DNA of 64,000 bases. Source: Nocardiopsis sp. YSL2. Lineage in GTDB: Bacteria > Actinomycetota > Actinomycetes > Streptosporangiales > Streptosporangiaceae. A program made the translations under genes and the position numbers. Of the stretch, positions 15,289-23,746 are shown piece by piece; position 1 is the stretch's first letter, and every line of letters begins with the position of its first letter. The DNA lies in NCBI RefSeq assembly GCF_030555055.1, contig NZ_JAMOAO010000001.1, positions 2,418,001 through 2,482,000 on the forward strand, read 5' to 3'. The notes below the pieces were generated by a model. The model searched no databases, was not told the DNA's origin, and was given only the letters and a program-made list of their open reading frames with translations.

Positions 15289-16122
15289 TCACCCGAAGAG
15301 GTCGGCGGCCGCGTCGGCGAGGAGTTCCTCGGCCCCGTCCGCGTCGATGGGACCGCCTCTGTCCGAGGGGTTGACGCTGATCAGGCTGACGAGGTCGCCC
15401 TCCCGGACGATGAGGCTCACGCGCTGGGAGACGTTGTCGGTGTAGCCGAAGTCGATGTCGGTGACGACGAGCACGCTCTCGTCGCCGAACTCCAGGTCCT
15501 TCTCCTCAGTGTCGACGACGGCCGACTCGAAGGACCCGTAGCCGAGCTCCCCGGCCTCGTCGACGGTCGCCCGGAACAGGGCGTCGGCGTCACGGTGGAT
15601 CTCCCCGTCCCCGGCGAACTCCTCGGCCATCCTCGCGTCGGCACCGGACATCGGCACCGAGCGTGTGAGGTAGAGGGGTGTCCGCTCCCCGCCGCCCAGG
15701 GACGTCGTCCAGGTGCACCCGTTGGCGTAGGTGCCCGTGTACCAGGAGGAGAACTCGCCGTCCATCCCGTCGAGGGTCTCCTCGCCCAGCCCCGAACACG
15801 GGTCGGGCGGTAGGCCGAGCGCCGGGCGCACCTGGTTGGGGGAGGCGAAGGCGGTGGCGCCGGCCCAGGTGAGGAGCCCGGCCACGGTCAGGGTCACCAC
15901 CGCGGTGACCGCCACGGCCAGGCCGGTGCGCGGCGGACGCGGCGGAGCCGGGTACGGCGTCGGGTGGCCCGGCTGAGGCGGCCCGGGCGGAAACCCGGGC
16001 GGCGGTCCGGACGGCCGACCGGGCGGAGGCCCTGGCACGGGTCCGGAGGAAGGTCCGGGTGGCGGTCCGGAGGGCGGCGGCCCGTGGGGAGGCTGTCCAG
16101 GAGGGGGGAAGTGCTGGCCCAT
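15289..16122 (-). CDS. Membrane-anchored hypothetical protein with Pro/Gly-rich N-terminus
   Basis: A 277-residue protein. Residues 1-65 are a Pro/Gly repeat (GPPPG-like units), residues about 70-95 a TM helix (LAVAVTAVVTLTVAGLLTWAG), and the rest an extracytoplasmic domain with two Cys (PDPCSG and ANGCTW). It ends in an acidic helix (ADGAEELLADAAADLFG). Layout, size and Cys spacing match the downstream gene at 14528-15235, so they look like tandem paralogues. I recognise no enzymatic domain; lipid- or surface-associated solute-binding domains such as DUF3558 are comparable. The start is uncertain: ATG 16122 begins the Pro-rich stretch, ATG 16176 is in frame upstream, and neither has a clear Shine-Dalgarno. 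Confidence 0.6.
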   Translation of the reverse strand: MGQHFPPPGQPPHGPPPSGPPPGPSSGPVPGPPPGRPSGPPPGFPPGPPQPGHPTPYPAPPRPPRTGLAVAVTAVVTLTVAGLLTWAGATAFASPNQVRPALGLPPDPCSGLGEETLDGMDGEFSSWYTGTYANGCTWTTSLGGGERTPLYLTRSVPMSGADARMAEEFAGDGEIHRDADALFRATVDEAGELGYGSFESAVVDTEEKDLEFGDESVLVVTDIDFGYTDNVSQRVSLIVREGDLVSLISVNPSDRGGPIDADGAEELLADAAADLFG

Positions 16123-16310
16123 GGGCGGGGGTCCGTCCGAACGGTGGTCGAGGCCTGACGCACCGCATCGTCCCATGACGTGACCGGCGATTCCATGGCA
16201 ACCCCCGGTTCTGACCCGTTCCGGCCATGCTCCGGGCGGGGCCCCGGTCCGGTGGGGGAACCGGACCGGGACGGCGACCGGGTCAGGGGCCGCGGTTCGG
16301 CGAAGGCGTG

Positions 16311-16835
16311 TCAGGCCGCGCCGACGTTGACGTCCACGCAGGCGTAGAACGCGTTGGGCGTGTCGGCGATGTTCCACACCGCCAGGATCTTCTGCTGGCC
16401 GCTGAATCCGGACAGGTCGACGTTGTGGGTGACGGTCGACGGCGGCCTGGCTCCCCAGTCGGCGAAGTGGGCGAGGCGGTGGCCGCCGATGAAGTACTCC
16501 CAGCCCGCGGTGGAGTGCCTGGCGGTGAGGGTCCACGTGAAGGTCAGCGAGGTGCCCACCGGGGTCACCTCCCAGCCGTGGCCGTCGTCGTCGAGCTCGG
16601 AGAAGCGGGAGTTGCCACCGGAGCAGCTGGTGAGGCCCTTGGGGCCCTCGACACTCTGCGGCTCCCACTTGATGCCGCCGCACTCCACCACTCCGGCGGC
16701 GCACTGCGCCTGTCGGCTGGGCGGGGCCGAGACGTAGCCGTGGGCGCTGGCGACGCCGGCGGGCATGAGGGTGAAGAGCAGCGCCGTGGTCGCGGCGACC
16801 GCGCAGGCGGAACGGATTCTGTTGCGGAACTTCAT
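16311..16835 (-). CDS. Secreted lytic polysaccharide monooxygenase, family AA10
   Basis: A 174-residue single-domain AA10 enzyme. The signal peptide is residues 1-31 (KFRNRIR n-region, hydrophobic core, ASA cleavage site), so the mature protein starts with His32 of HGYVSAPPSRQAQC, the N-terminal copper ligand. The second histidine-brace residue is H107 in WTLTARHSTAGWEYF. Cys pairs and the C-terminal AFYACVDVNV also fit. AA10 enzymes cut chitin or cellulose oxidatively; this short type with TARHSTAGWEYF is closest to chitin-active forms, usually C1-oxidising, but that cannot be proved from sequence. No carbohydrate-binding module is attached. It is transcribed away from a 587-bp intergenic region. 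Confidence 0.92.
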   Translation of the reverse strand: MKFRNRIRSACAVAATTALLFTLMPAGVASAHGYVSAPPSRQAQCAAGVVECGGIKWEPQSVEGPKGLTSCSGGNSRFSELDDDGHGWEVTPVGTSLTFTWTLTARHSTAGWEYFIGGHRLAHFADWGARPPSTVTHNVDLSGFSGQQKILAVWNIADTPNAFYACVDVNVGAA

Positions 16836-17422
16836 GTGCGGGGCCCTTCGGTCACGATCCCCGGTTCCCGGTCCTCGTCGGTCCGGTGTCGGGGAACATA
16901 GCGGGATGACACGGACCGTCTCCGGTCCAGGGCGGACGGGGAGGCCATCGGGGTCGGATAGCTCCCGGGGCACCGGACCACGTCGTCCTGGAGGCGGTCC
17001 GGTGGGCCCGGCACCTCCACCCGTCCATCGCCGTGACCGTAGAAAGACCGTCACCCCACGTCAAGGCCCCCGTCACGGGGCGTTGACGGCGCCGACCCGT
17101 ACCAGTGGACGCGGAAGGCGGACGGCCGTCACGCGCTGGTACGGGTGGACAGCACGAACGGCGGTGGCAGCGACCTGGATCGTGCCGCGCCCGTCCCGCA
17201 CGCGGTCCACCCCCGTACCGGAGCCGCGCCCGCCGGCCCGCGGCGCCCGTCGGACCAGACCTGACCCTCAGGCCACACTTTCCTTCCCCCACCCCCGAGG
17301 AGCCCTTCCGGGCCGGCACGAAGAACCCCGGCCGCGGCCGCGGCGTCCTGACACGAGCGCGGAGGGCGTGCCGTGCGCGTGCCCTCCCGTGCTCCGGCCG
17401 GGCCCCGGCATACGATCCAGGC
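16836..17422. other. Intergenic region with several inverted repeats
   Basis: The 587 bp between the divergent LPMO and DUF2236 genes hold no supportable gene. Structures seen: CACCGGACC with GGTCCGGTG (16971-17004); a hairpin at 17060-17087 (GTCAAGGCCCC with GGGGCGTTGAC); and an 11-bp inverted repeat ACCCGTACCAG with CTGGTACGGGT (17095-17146). On the minus strand TATGTT near 16896-16901 could be the LPMO -10 element. I did not find a clear DasR-type (dre) site. Confidence 0.45.
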
Positions 17423-18244
17423 ATGGGTCCCACGTCCGATGACTCGCCGCTGAGGCGGATCACCTCCGAGGCCAGCCTGCTGGGCGGCGCCGGCTACGCC
17501 GTGCTGCTGCAGATCGCCCACCCGAGCGTCGCGCAGGGCGTCCGCGACCACAGCGACTTCTCGTCGCGTCCGCTCGACCGGCTGCGCGGCACGCTCTACT
17601 ACGTGTACGGGCTGGCCTACGGCACCGAGGAGGAGCGCGAACGTGTCCGCGCCATCGTCCTGGCGATGCACCGCAAGGTCACCGGCCCCACCTACCGCGC
17701 GCTCGACCCGGACCTGCTCCTGTGGGTGGCCGCGACGCTGTTCCACTCGGGGGTCCGGCTCTACGAGCTGACCGTCCGCGAGTTGGGCGAGGAGGAGTTC
17801 GCCGACTACCTCGACGAGGCGTCGGTGTTCGCGACCGCCCTCGGCCTCCCGGCCGACGAGTGGCCGGCCAGCCCCGCGGAGTTCGACGTCTACTGGGCCA
17901 AGTCCATGGACCGCCTGGAGGTGGGGGAGGTCGCGCGCGGCCTGGCCGCGCAGCTGTTCCGCCCGGCCAACCCGCTGCTGTGGCCGCTCACGTACACCCA
18001 GCGCTTCCTGTCGGGCGGGCTGCTGCCGCCGGAGCTGCGCGAGCAGTACGGCATCCCCTGGTCACCCGGCCACCAGCGCGGATTCGACCTGCTCATGCGC
18101 ACGACGCGCCGCGTCTATCCGCACCTGCCCGACAGCGTGCGCGCCCTGCCCGCCACCCTGTACCTGCGCTCCCTGCGCGGACGCAAGGGCTGGCTGCGGC
18201 CGAACCGGCCGAAGGGGCCGAAGGGTTCGAGGGCCGCCGTCTGA
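17423..18244 (+). CDS. DUF2236 / MpaB-like oxygenase-family protein
   Basis: A 273-residue all-helical protein of the DUF2236 family, which includes the MpaB and latex-clearing (Lcp) b-type haem proteins. Family segments: LLGGAGYAVLLQIAHPSVAQGV with the conserved His (about residue 33), DHSDFSSRPLDRLRGTL, VTGPTYRALDPDLLLWV, and a C-terminal TRRVYPHLPDSVR. Lcp is secreted and acts on rubber; here no signal peptide is visible, so a cytoplasmic or membrane-associated role is more likely. ATG 17423 is the only start that avoids the low-complexity upstream frame. Substrate unknown. No operon partner. Confidence 0.8.
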   Translation: MGPTSDDSPLRRITSEASLLGGAGYAVLLQIAHPSVAQGVRDHSDFSSRPLDRLRGTLYYVYGLAYGTEEERERVRAIVLAMHRKVTGPTYRALDPDLLLWVAATLFHSGVRLYELTVRELGEEEFADYLDEASVFATALGLPADEWPASPAEFDVYWAKSMDRLEVGEVARGLAAQLFRPANPLLWPLTYTQRFLSGGLLPPELREQYGIPWSPGHQRGFDLLMRTTRRVYPHLPDSVRALPATLYLRSLRGRKGWLRPNRPKGPKGSRAAV

Positions 18245-18292
18245 GGGCGGGCCCGCCCCGCCGACGGCGCCCGGCGGGCGACGGACCCCGGG

Positions 18293-21200
18293 TCAGTCGA
18301 TCGGGTCGGACAGCTCCGCCAGGGCGGTCCGCGCCGTCTCCGCTTCGGGGAGGCCGAGATCGGTGAAGGCGGCCTCGGCGTCCGCCAGCAGTTCGCGCGC
18401 CCGGGCGGGGGCCACGGCCGGGGCGGGGATCCGCCCGAGCGCGAGCGCCGACCGCGCCGCGATGTACCGCTCGTTGCGTTCCACGGAGACGGCGTGCGCC
18501 TTCTCCAGCACGCCGACCGCTTCCTCGAACCGGCCGGCCGCCGCGTAGGTCAGGCCGAGGTCGGTGATGACCTCCGCGTCACCGCTGTGGTCACCGGACT
18601 TCTCCGCCAGGGCGAGCGCCGCCGTGTGGGAGTCCACCGCCTCGTCGATCCGGCCCGCGGCCCGCTGCGCCACACCGAGGGAGTTCAGGACGTAGATCTC
18701 CTTGGAGTGCAGAGCGTGCGCACGCGCGAGTTCGAGGGCCTGCGCCAGCGCCTGGAAGGCCCCCTTCAGGTCGCCGAGCACCGTACTGGCCTCCCCGACC
18801 ACGGTCACCGCCTGGACACGCACGCCCTCCATGCCCTTGGTCACCGCCTCGGACACCACGCGCCGCCCCAACCGCAGGGCCTCGTCGTGCCGGCCGAGGA
18901 TCCGGTACAGGACCGCCAGGTTTCCGAGCTGGAGCACTTCCAGCCGCTGGTCCCTGAGCGCGACGGCCTGGTCGAGGACGCCCTCGATGCACTCCGCCGA
19001 GTCGGCGAAGCGTCCGAGCCGTTCGAAGACCATGCCCTGGTTGGCCAGCGCTCGGATCATGCCCCGCCGGTCACCGATGCGGTGCAGGATCGTGTGCGCC
19101 TCGGTCAGCAGGTCCAGGGCGGCGTCGAAGCGGCCCGTGATGTGATGGGCGATGCCCATCCCGATCAGCGTGACCGCGCTCCCCCGGTCGTTGCCCTGGT
19201 TGCGGCTGATCGTCAGCGCCTTCTCGTGGGACGAGAGCAGGAGGCCCATCTTGCCGCGCAGTGCGTAGAAGCGCCACACGGCGTCCGCCATCCGCCACGC
19301 CTCCTCCCCGTTTCCCTGGGCGGCGTAGAAGTCGACGACGTCGGCGATGTTGTCCTGGTGGATGTCGAACCAGTTCTCGGCCTCGACCCGGCTGGTGAGC
19401 TCCTGGTCATAGCGCGAGTGCTCGGCGGAGGCCGGTTCGTCGTGTGCGCGCGGTCCCAGGAGGTCCGCGGCGCGTTGGGCGGTCACCATGTAGTACTCCG
19501 CCTGGCGCAGGCGCGCGTCCGCCACCACACCGGCGCGGAGGTCGCTCTGCCCCCGGTACAGGGCGAACTCCCTGACCAGGTCGTGGAACCGGTACACGTC
19601 GCCGCGCGGCTCCTCGATCAGGCACACGCTCACCAGTTCCTGGAGCATGTCGTCGGCGTCCTCCAGCGACATGTCCAGCAGGGCCGAGGCTCCGCGCAGG
19701 TCGAGCGTGGTCCCGACCGCGGATCCCAGCAGCAGGAACACCGACCGCTGGTCGGATGTCAGAGTCTCGTAGGACAGGTCGATGACCGCTTCCACGCTGT
19801 GGCCGTCGACCTGCAGTTCGCGGAGGCGGCGCCGATCCTCGCGCAACCGCCGCACCACGTGCGAGAACGTCCACCTGGGTCGGCTCAGCATGCGTCCGGC
19901 GACCACGCGCAGGGCCAACGGCATGCCCCCGCAGATCCGCACGACCTCCAGGGCGTCGGAGAGCTCTCCTTCCAGACGTTCCTCACCCAGGACGAGGGTG
20001 AAGAAGTCGATGGCGGAGTCCTCGCTGAACATGGACAGCGGCAGGTAGCGCACGCCGCCGAGTCCGGCGAGGTCGTTGCGGCTGGTGATGAGCACCATGG
20101 ATTCCGGCGACGACGGCAGCAGCGGGCTGACCCGCGCTGAGCTGAGGGCGTTGTCGAACACCGCGAGCAGGCGCCGCTCCCTCAGGGTCGCCCGCCACAG
20201 GGCCGAACGCTCGTCCAGGCTGTCCGGAACCGCGTCCGGAGGGACGCCGACGGCTCGCAGGAGCACGCCCAGGGCCGTCACGGCGTCCAGCGGCTCGGCG
20301 TCCGTGGTGTACCCGTGCAGGTCGATGAAGAGCTGCCCGTCCGGGTAGTGCGGCGCGAGCATGTGCCCGACGCGCACGGCCAGGGTGGTCTTGCCCGTTC
20401 CGCCGCTGCCGGTGATGACACACACCCCCGGCCCGTCCTGCTCGCTCGTCCCGAGCTTCAACAGGCGTTCGATGGACGCATGCCGTCCAGCGAAGTCGGG
20501 GATGTCGCGCGGCAGGTCGTTGCGGACGACGAAGCTCCACCCGCGGGAGCCGACCTCGCGCACACCGGGGTCGTCGGCCGACGCGTCGGGCTCCTGCGTG
20601 TCCGAGCGCAGGATGCGTTCGTGCAGCTCCCGCAGGTCACGGCTGGGGCTGACACCGAGTTCGTCGGCGAGGCGGATGCGCAACGCCTCGTACACGGTGA
20701 GCGCGGTGGCCCGCTCGCCCGCACGCCACAACGCGGCGATCAGCAGGTGGTGCAGGCCCTCCCTGAGCGGTTCGGCCCTGCTCATGGGGGTCAGTCGCGC
20801 GACGACCTCCGCGGTCCGGCCGAGGTCCAGCGCACACGTGGCCCAGGAGGTGACGGCGGCCCAGCGCTCCTCCAGGAGGGGCTGGACGATCGTGTACTGG
20901 AGGTGGTCGGATCCCACTCCCGAGAACGGGATCCCGCGCCAGCACTCCAGGGCCTGGTCCCACAGCTCCAGGGACTTGTCGCCCGAGGCGGCCGCGGCGG
21001 CCTCGCAGAGCGCCCGGAACCGGTGCAGGTCGACCGCCGAGGGGTCGAAGTCGGCCCGATACCCGCCAGGAGTGGTGAGGATCAGGTCGGGGAAGGCGCG
21101 GCGCAGGTGGGAGACCTGCACCTGGATCACCGAGCGCGCCGTGCGCGGCGGATCATCGCTCCACAGGTAGGAGATGAGCCGGTCGACCGTCACCTCCTGG

Positions 21201-21310
21201 CCGACATGGACCAGTAGAACGCCCAGCACACAGGACTGACGCGGGCCACCGACCGGTACCGGTCGGCCGTCTGACCAGGCGACAATTGGGCCAAGCACAC
21301 CGAATTCCAC
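18293..21310 (-). CDS. AfsR/SARP-family regulator with NB-ARC and TPR domains
   Basis: A 1005-residue regulator. An N-terminal OmpR-type winged helix (about residues 1-90) is followed by a bacterial transcriptional activation domain (about 95-240; SVDLHRFRALCEAA type), an NB-ARC ATPase (about 270-560) with P-loop GSGGTGKTT near residue 303, and about eight TPR-like repeats to the C-terminus. This is the AfsR architecture: SARPs bind phased heptamer repeats and recruit RNA polymerase to secondary-metabolism promoters, with ATP and ligand signals through NB-ARC/TPR. GTG 21310 has AGGGTGG upstream. Just upstream on the same strand is a 54-codon peptide gene whose promoter contains phased CTGAAAG repeats, the likely target. 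No biosynthetic cluster is adjacent, so a pleiotropic or local role fits. Confidence 0.9.
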   Translation of the reverse strand: MEFGVLGPIVAWSDGRPVPVGGPRQSCVLGVLLVHVGQEVTVDRLISYLWSDDPPRTARSVIQVQVSHLRRAFPDLILTTPGGYRADFDPSAVDLHRFRALCEAAAAASGDKSLELWDQALECWRGIPFSGVGSDHLQYTIVQPLLEERWAAVTSWATCALDLGRTAEVVARLTPMSRAEPLREGLHHLLIAALWRAGERATALTVYEALRIRLADELGVSPSRDLRELHERILRSDTQEPDASADDPGVREVGSRGWSFVVRNDLPRDIPDFAGRHASIERLLKLGTSEQDGPGVCVITGSGGTGKTTLAVRVGHMLAPHYPDGQLFIDLHGYTTDAEPLDAVTALGVLLRAVGVPPDAVPDSLDERSALWRATLRERRLLAVFDNALSSARVSPLLPSSPESMVLITSRNDLAGLGGVRYLPLSMFSEDSAIDFFTLVLGEERLEGELSDALEVVRICGGMPLALRVVAGRMLSRPRWTFSHVVRRLREDRRRLRELQVDGHSVEAVIDLSYETLTSDQRSVFLLLGSAVGTTLDLRGASALLDMSLEDADDMLQELVSVCLIEEPRGDVYRFHDLVREFALYRGQSDLRAGVVADARLRQAEYYMVTAQRAADLLGPRAHDEPASAEHSRYDQELTSRVEAENWFDIHQDNIADVVDFYAAQGNGEEAWRMADAVWRFYALRGKMGLLLSSHEKALTISRNQGNDRGSAVTLIGMGIAHHITGRFDAALDLLTEAHTILHRIGDRRGMIRALANQGMVFERLGRFADSAECIEGVLDQAVALRDQRLEVLQLGNLAVLYRILGRHDEALRLGRRVVSEAVTKGMEGVRVQAVTVVGEASTVLGDLKGAFQALAQALELARAHALHSKEIYVLNSLGVAQRAAGRIDEAVDSHTAALALAEKSGDHSGDAEVITDLGLTYAAAGRFEEAVGVLEKAHAVSVERNERYIAARSALALGRIPAPAVAPARARELLADAEAAFTDLGLPEAETARTALAELSDPID

Positions 21311-21361
21311 AAACGACCACCCTACAAGGGCGACGAATACGTGCGCCTTTCAGGCACGCGA

Positions 21362-21400
21362 AGGCCCCGAGTACCCCCTCCGCACTGATACTCGGGGCCT
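21362..21400 (-). terminator. Strong terminator after the small peptide gene
   Basis: A perfect 12-bp stem, AGGCCCCGAGTA with TACTCGGGGCCT, around a 15-nt loop, 25 bp after the peptide stop codon and before the SARP gene. It isolates the peptide transcript from the SARP transcript. Confidence 0.75.
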
Positions 21401-21424
21401 CCGGCCATCGACCGGGAGTAAGTA

Positions 21425-21589
21425 CTACTCCTTCTTGTCGCCCTTGGACTTCTCGGGGGACTCGCCCTCTTCCTCCGCGGGAGCCGTGGTCTCCGGATCG
21501 GGCTCCTTGTAGGGCTCCATCCTGGCCGCGGGCGCCACGTCGGCGACGATCGCCTCGAACTGATCGTCGATCGTCAGCATCTTCGGCAC
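21425..21589 (-). CDS. 54-residue acidic peptide, SARP-linked; possible precursor peptide
   Basis: Begins (V)PKMLTIDDQFEAIVADV, then APAARMEPYKEPDPE, a Glu/Pro-rich middle and a Lys/Asp/Glu tail ending KGDKKE. GTG 21589 is chosen because AGGAG lies 5 nt upstream and codon use becomes typical from here; a longer frame to GTG 21760 is full of AGA, AGG, ACA and TTG codons. The N-terminal amphipathic LTIDDQFEAIVADV looks like a leader, but no Cys, Ser/Thr or Trp core is evident, so a classical RiPP core is not proved. It is monocistronic with its own terminator, and its upstream region carries SARP-type repeats. I recognise no homologue; an AfsS-like small effector is another possibility. Confidence 0.55.
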   Translation of the reverse strand: MPKMLTIDDQFEAIVADVAPAARMEPYKEPDPETTAPAEEEGESPEKSKGDKKE

Positions 21590-21802
21590 TCGAACTCCTC
21601 GTCTCACTGCACTCGTGTAGAGCCGCAATGTAGCCCTACGTCGTCTGCGAAGCATCATCGGGCTCACCGCCTTGGGGGGACCGGTCACCCGTGGCGGTTC
21701 CGCCTCAGACTCACCACGGGTGACCTGTGTCCAACGAACGTCGGACCGGTCTTCGTCCACGAGCCGTCCTCTCGTGGGAACCGATCGCGTCGAACGTGTT
21801 CC

Positions 21803-21847
21803 ACACTAGAGAGATCCTCTTCCACTCCGCTTTCAGTCGGCTTTCAG
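21803..21847 (-). promoter_or_regulatory. SARP-type phased heptamer repeats and promoter
   Basis: On the minus strand CTGAAAG occurs at 21847-21841 and again at 21836-21830, exactly 11 nt apart. A degenerate third copy, GTGGAAG, follows at 21825-21819, again 11 nt on. About 10 nt further is TAGTGT (21808-21803), a good -10. Direct heptamers with an 11-nt period ending about 8-10 bp before the -10 define SARP-activated promoters. It directs transcription toward the acidic peptide gene and then the SARP gene. The leader to GTG 21589 would be about 210 nt. Confidence 0.65.
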
Positions 21848-22440
21848 CATCTGAACAGCGGTTCCGATGACAGAACGTCGCGGCACATACACTCTGCGCC
21901 CTCAGAATCGCGGTCGCCACCGGGTGACCGATTGTGGTCATCGGTATTCTCACGGCAGGGGAGGGAAATCCCCCGACGCATTCCCTCGGGCTTTCCGTTC
22001 CCCGCACGCGAAGAAGACGGACCCGCTCCCGGGATATTCCACTCTCCGTGAGCCGGGGCACCGCCTTCCATGCAAGGCCGCGGGTGCCCGCACCGAAGCG
22101 GGCGTGAGGACGTGACGCCGTTGGCCCCCGTGTGGATGATGCGGAACGGTCGTCCGGCCCGCCGTCCACCATGCCGGGACCGGCGAGACCCCCGCCGGCC
22201 TCCGATCCCCCGGAGCCGCCCCGCGCGCCCGGTGGCGTGGACGCACGGCAGGAGCGCCCAGTGGCGCCGCAGTGGGTCGGGCGTGGACGTCGCGAGAAGG
22301 ACTGCGGAAGACGTCGGTCCGGCCATAGGTTCATAGAGGGGAGCGGGCATGATCACCAGGGACCCTTGACGTTCCACTGATGGGCCCCGGCGGCGGACGG
22401 CCCGCCGCCGAACACACGCGACGCGAAGAGGGAGGGCTGG
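21848..22440. other. Intergenic region without a supportable gene
   Basis: About 590 bp between the SARP-type promoter and the Nudix gene. Long frames on both strands have no family signature and poor codon use, so I treat them as artefacts. Nothing beyond small GC hairpins is visible. A plus-strand start at 22350 would encode only five codons. A decayed gene is possible but cannot be identified. Confidence 0.4.
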
Positions 22441-22947
22441 ATGCACGAGGTCGACGGAAACGGCTGGGTGAAGCTGCCGGACGGGTCCCGGCGGTGGGGG
22501 GTCTACGGCGCGGCCGGACTCCTGCTGTACGCCAGGGACGTGACCGGAACCGGCCACGTGCTGCTCCAGCACCGGGCGGGCTGGACCCACATGGGGGGCA
22601 TGTGGGGGATCCCGGGCGGGGCGCGCAACCGCGACGAGACCCCTCTGGAGGCCGCGGTCCGCGAGTTCCGCGAAGAGGTCGCGGGCGACCTGGAGGGCTA
22701 CACGGTGCTCGGCGCGCACGAGCACGACCTCGACGTATGGCGCTACGACACCTTCCTCGCGAGCGTGCCCGACCTGCGGCCCTACCGGGCGGCCAACGCC
22801 GAGAGCGAGGAGATCCGCTGGGTGCCCCTGCACGACACCGTGACCCTCCCCCTCCTGCCCGCGTTCCGCACCGCCTGGCCGCGCCTGCACGCCGACCTCA
22901 CTGCGGCCGTGAGTCTGGCCGAACCGGGCACTTCCGCGTCCGGCTGA
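22441..22947 (+). CDS. Nudix hydrolase
   Basis: A 168-residue Nudix protein: RRWGVYGAAGLLLYARD, then the box GGARNRDETPLE followed by AAVREFREEVAG at about residues 59-82, which keeps GX5EX7REXXEE but ends in VAG, so the last Gly is shifted by one. Short N- and C-terminal helices follow. GAGGGAGG is just upstream of the ATG. Such stand-alone actinobacterial proteins are often annotated as ADP-ribose pyrophosphatase or 8-oxo-dGTPase-like; no specificity residues allow a choice. It is not in an obvious operon. Confidence 0.85.
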   Translation: MHEVDGNGWVKLPDGSRRWGVYGAAGLLLYARDVTGTGHVLLQHRAGWTHMGGMWGIPGGARNRDETPLEAAVREFREEVAGDLEGYTVLGAHEHDLDVWRYDTFLASVPDLRPYRAANAESEEIRWVPLHDTVTLPLLPAFRTAWPRLHADLTAAVSLAEPGTSASG

Positions 22948-23175
22948 TCGTTGGTCTGCGTGAGGTGCTCGGCGGCGTGCCGCGTCCGGGGCGGTACCGA
23001 GCCGGGCGGCGAAGCCGTCCGAAACCGGTGACCGTATCCCAGGGCAGGTGCCGGGGTGCGGCCTCGGGGGTAAGTCAGGGACAGGCCCTGATGCGTACGG
23101 AGACCCGACCTTGCATCCTGGATGGGACGCCCCGACGAAGAGCGGGCGCCACGTGATTCGACTGGAGCGGTGAAC

Positions 23176-23613
23176 ATGACGCTGGAGCGCGGCAACGCAT
23201 TCACTCCCGTCGCCTCGGCGACGATGATCTGGCCCTGGGGGGCATCGCTGCTGGGCGGCACCGTGACCGGTGCGCTCGCCTTCCTCACGAACTTCGGTCT
23301 GGCCGGTATCCCCAGCGCCGTCTCGACCGGCATCTTCTTCTTCGCCCTCATCGGCGGGATCGGCGGTGTCCTGAGCAAGAAGGGCGACCGCCGCGGCCGA
23401 CGCTGGGCGGCGACCTACCCCTTCCGCTACGCGACCGCCCCGGCGCTGCTCGGCGGCGGCGCCACGGCCGTGATGAGCTATATCGCATCCGTGATCGGCA
23501 GCTTCGCGATCTTCAGCGGCCTGTTCGGCGCCCTCTTCGCCGGACTGGGTGTGGGGCTGGTGCTGTGGGTGCTCATCGGCGTCGTGGCGATGGTCGTCGG
23601 CAACAAGAACTAG
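23176..23613 (+). CDS. Hypothetical tetraspan membrane protein
   Basis: A 145-residue protein with four hydrophobic segments at about residues 16-40, 48-70, 86-110 and 114-140, separated by a basic cytoplasmic loop (LSKKGDRRGRRW). No enzymatic motif is visible and I do not recognise the family. ATG 23176 is chosen because GGAG lies 8 nt upstream; GTG 23170 is in frame. The 228-bp leader region contains a small TCAGGG-CCCTGA hairpin near 23075-23091. It is monocistronic. Confidence 0.65.
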   Translation: MTLERGNAFTPVASATMIWPWGASLLGGTVTGALAFLTNFGLAGIPSAVSTGIFFFALIGGIGGVLSKKGDRRGRRWAATYPFRYATAPALLGGGATAVMSYIASVIGSFAIFSGLFGALFAGLGVGLVLWVLIGVVAMVVGNKN

Positions 23614-23746
23614 TCGGGGTGCGCACGCCCGTCGGCGGCGTAGAGCGCCACCGAGATGGTGGCGAGGAACAAGAGGGCCTAGGCTCGGTGTTTCCTGTCC
23701 GGAGGCGGGACAGACGACACTCACCTACGGGAGACAACCGGCGCCG

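Noticed and set aside
21590-21760. N-terminal extension of the acidic peptide to GTG 21760
   Set aside because: The extension is full of rare codons (AGA, AGG, ACA, TTG); AGGAG at the proper distance supports GTG 21589.
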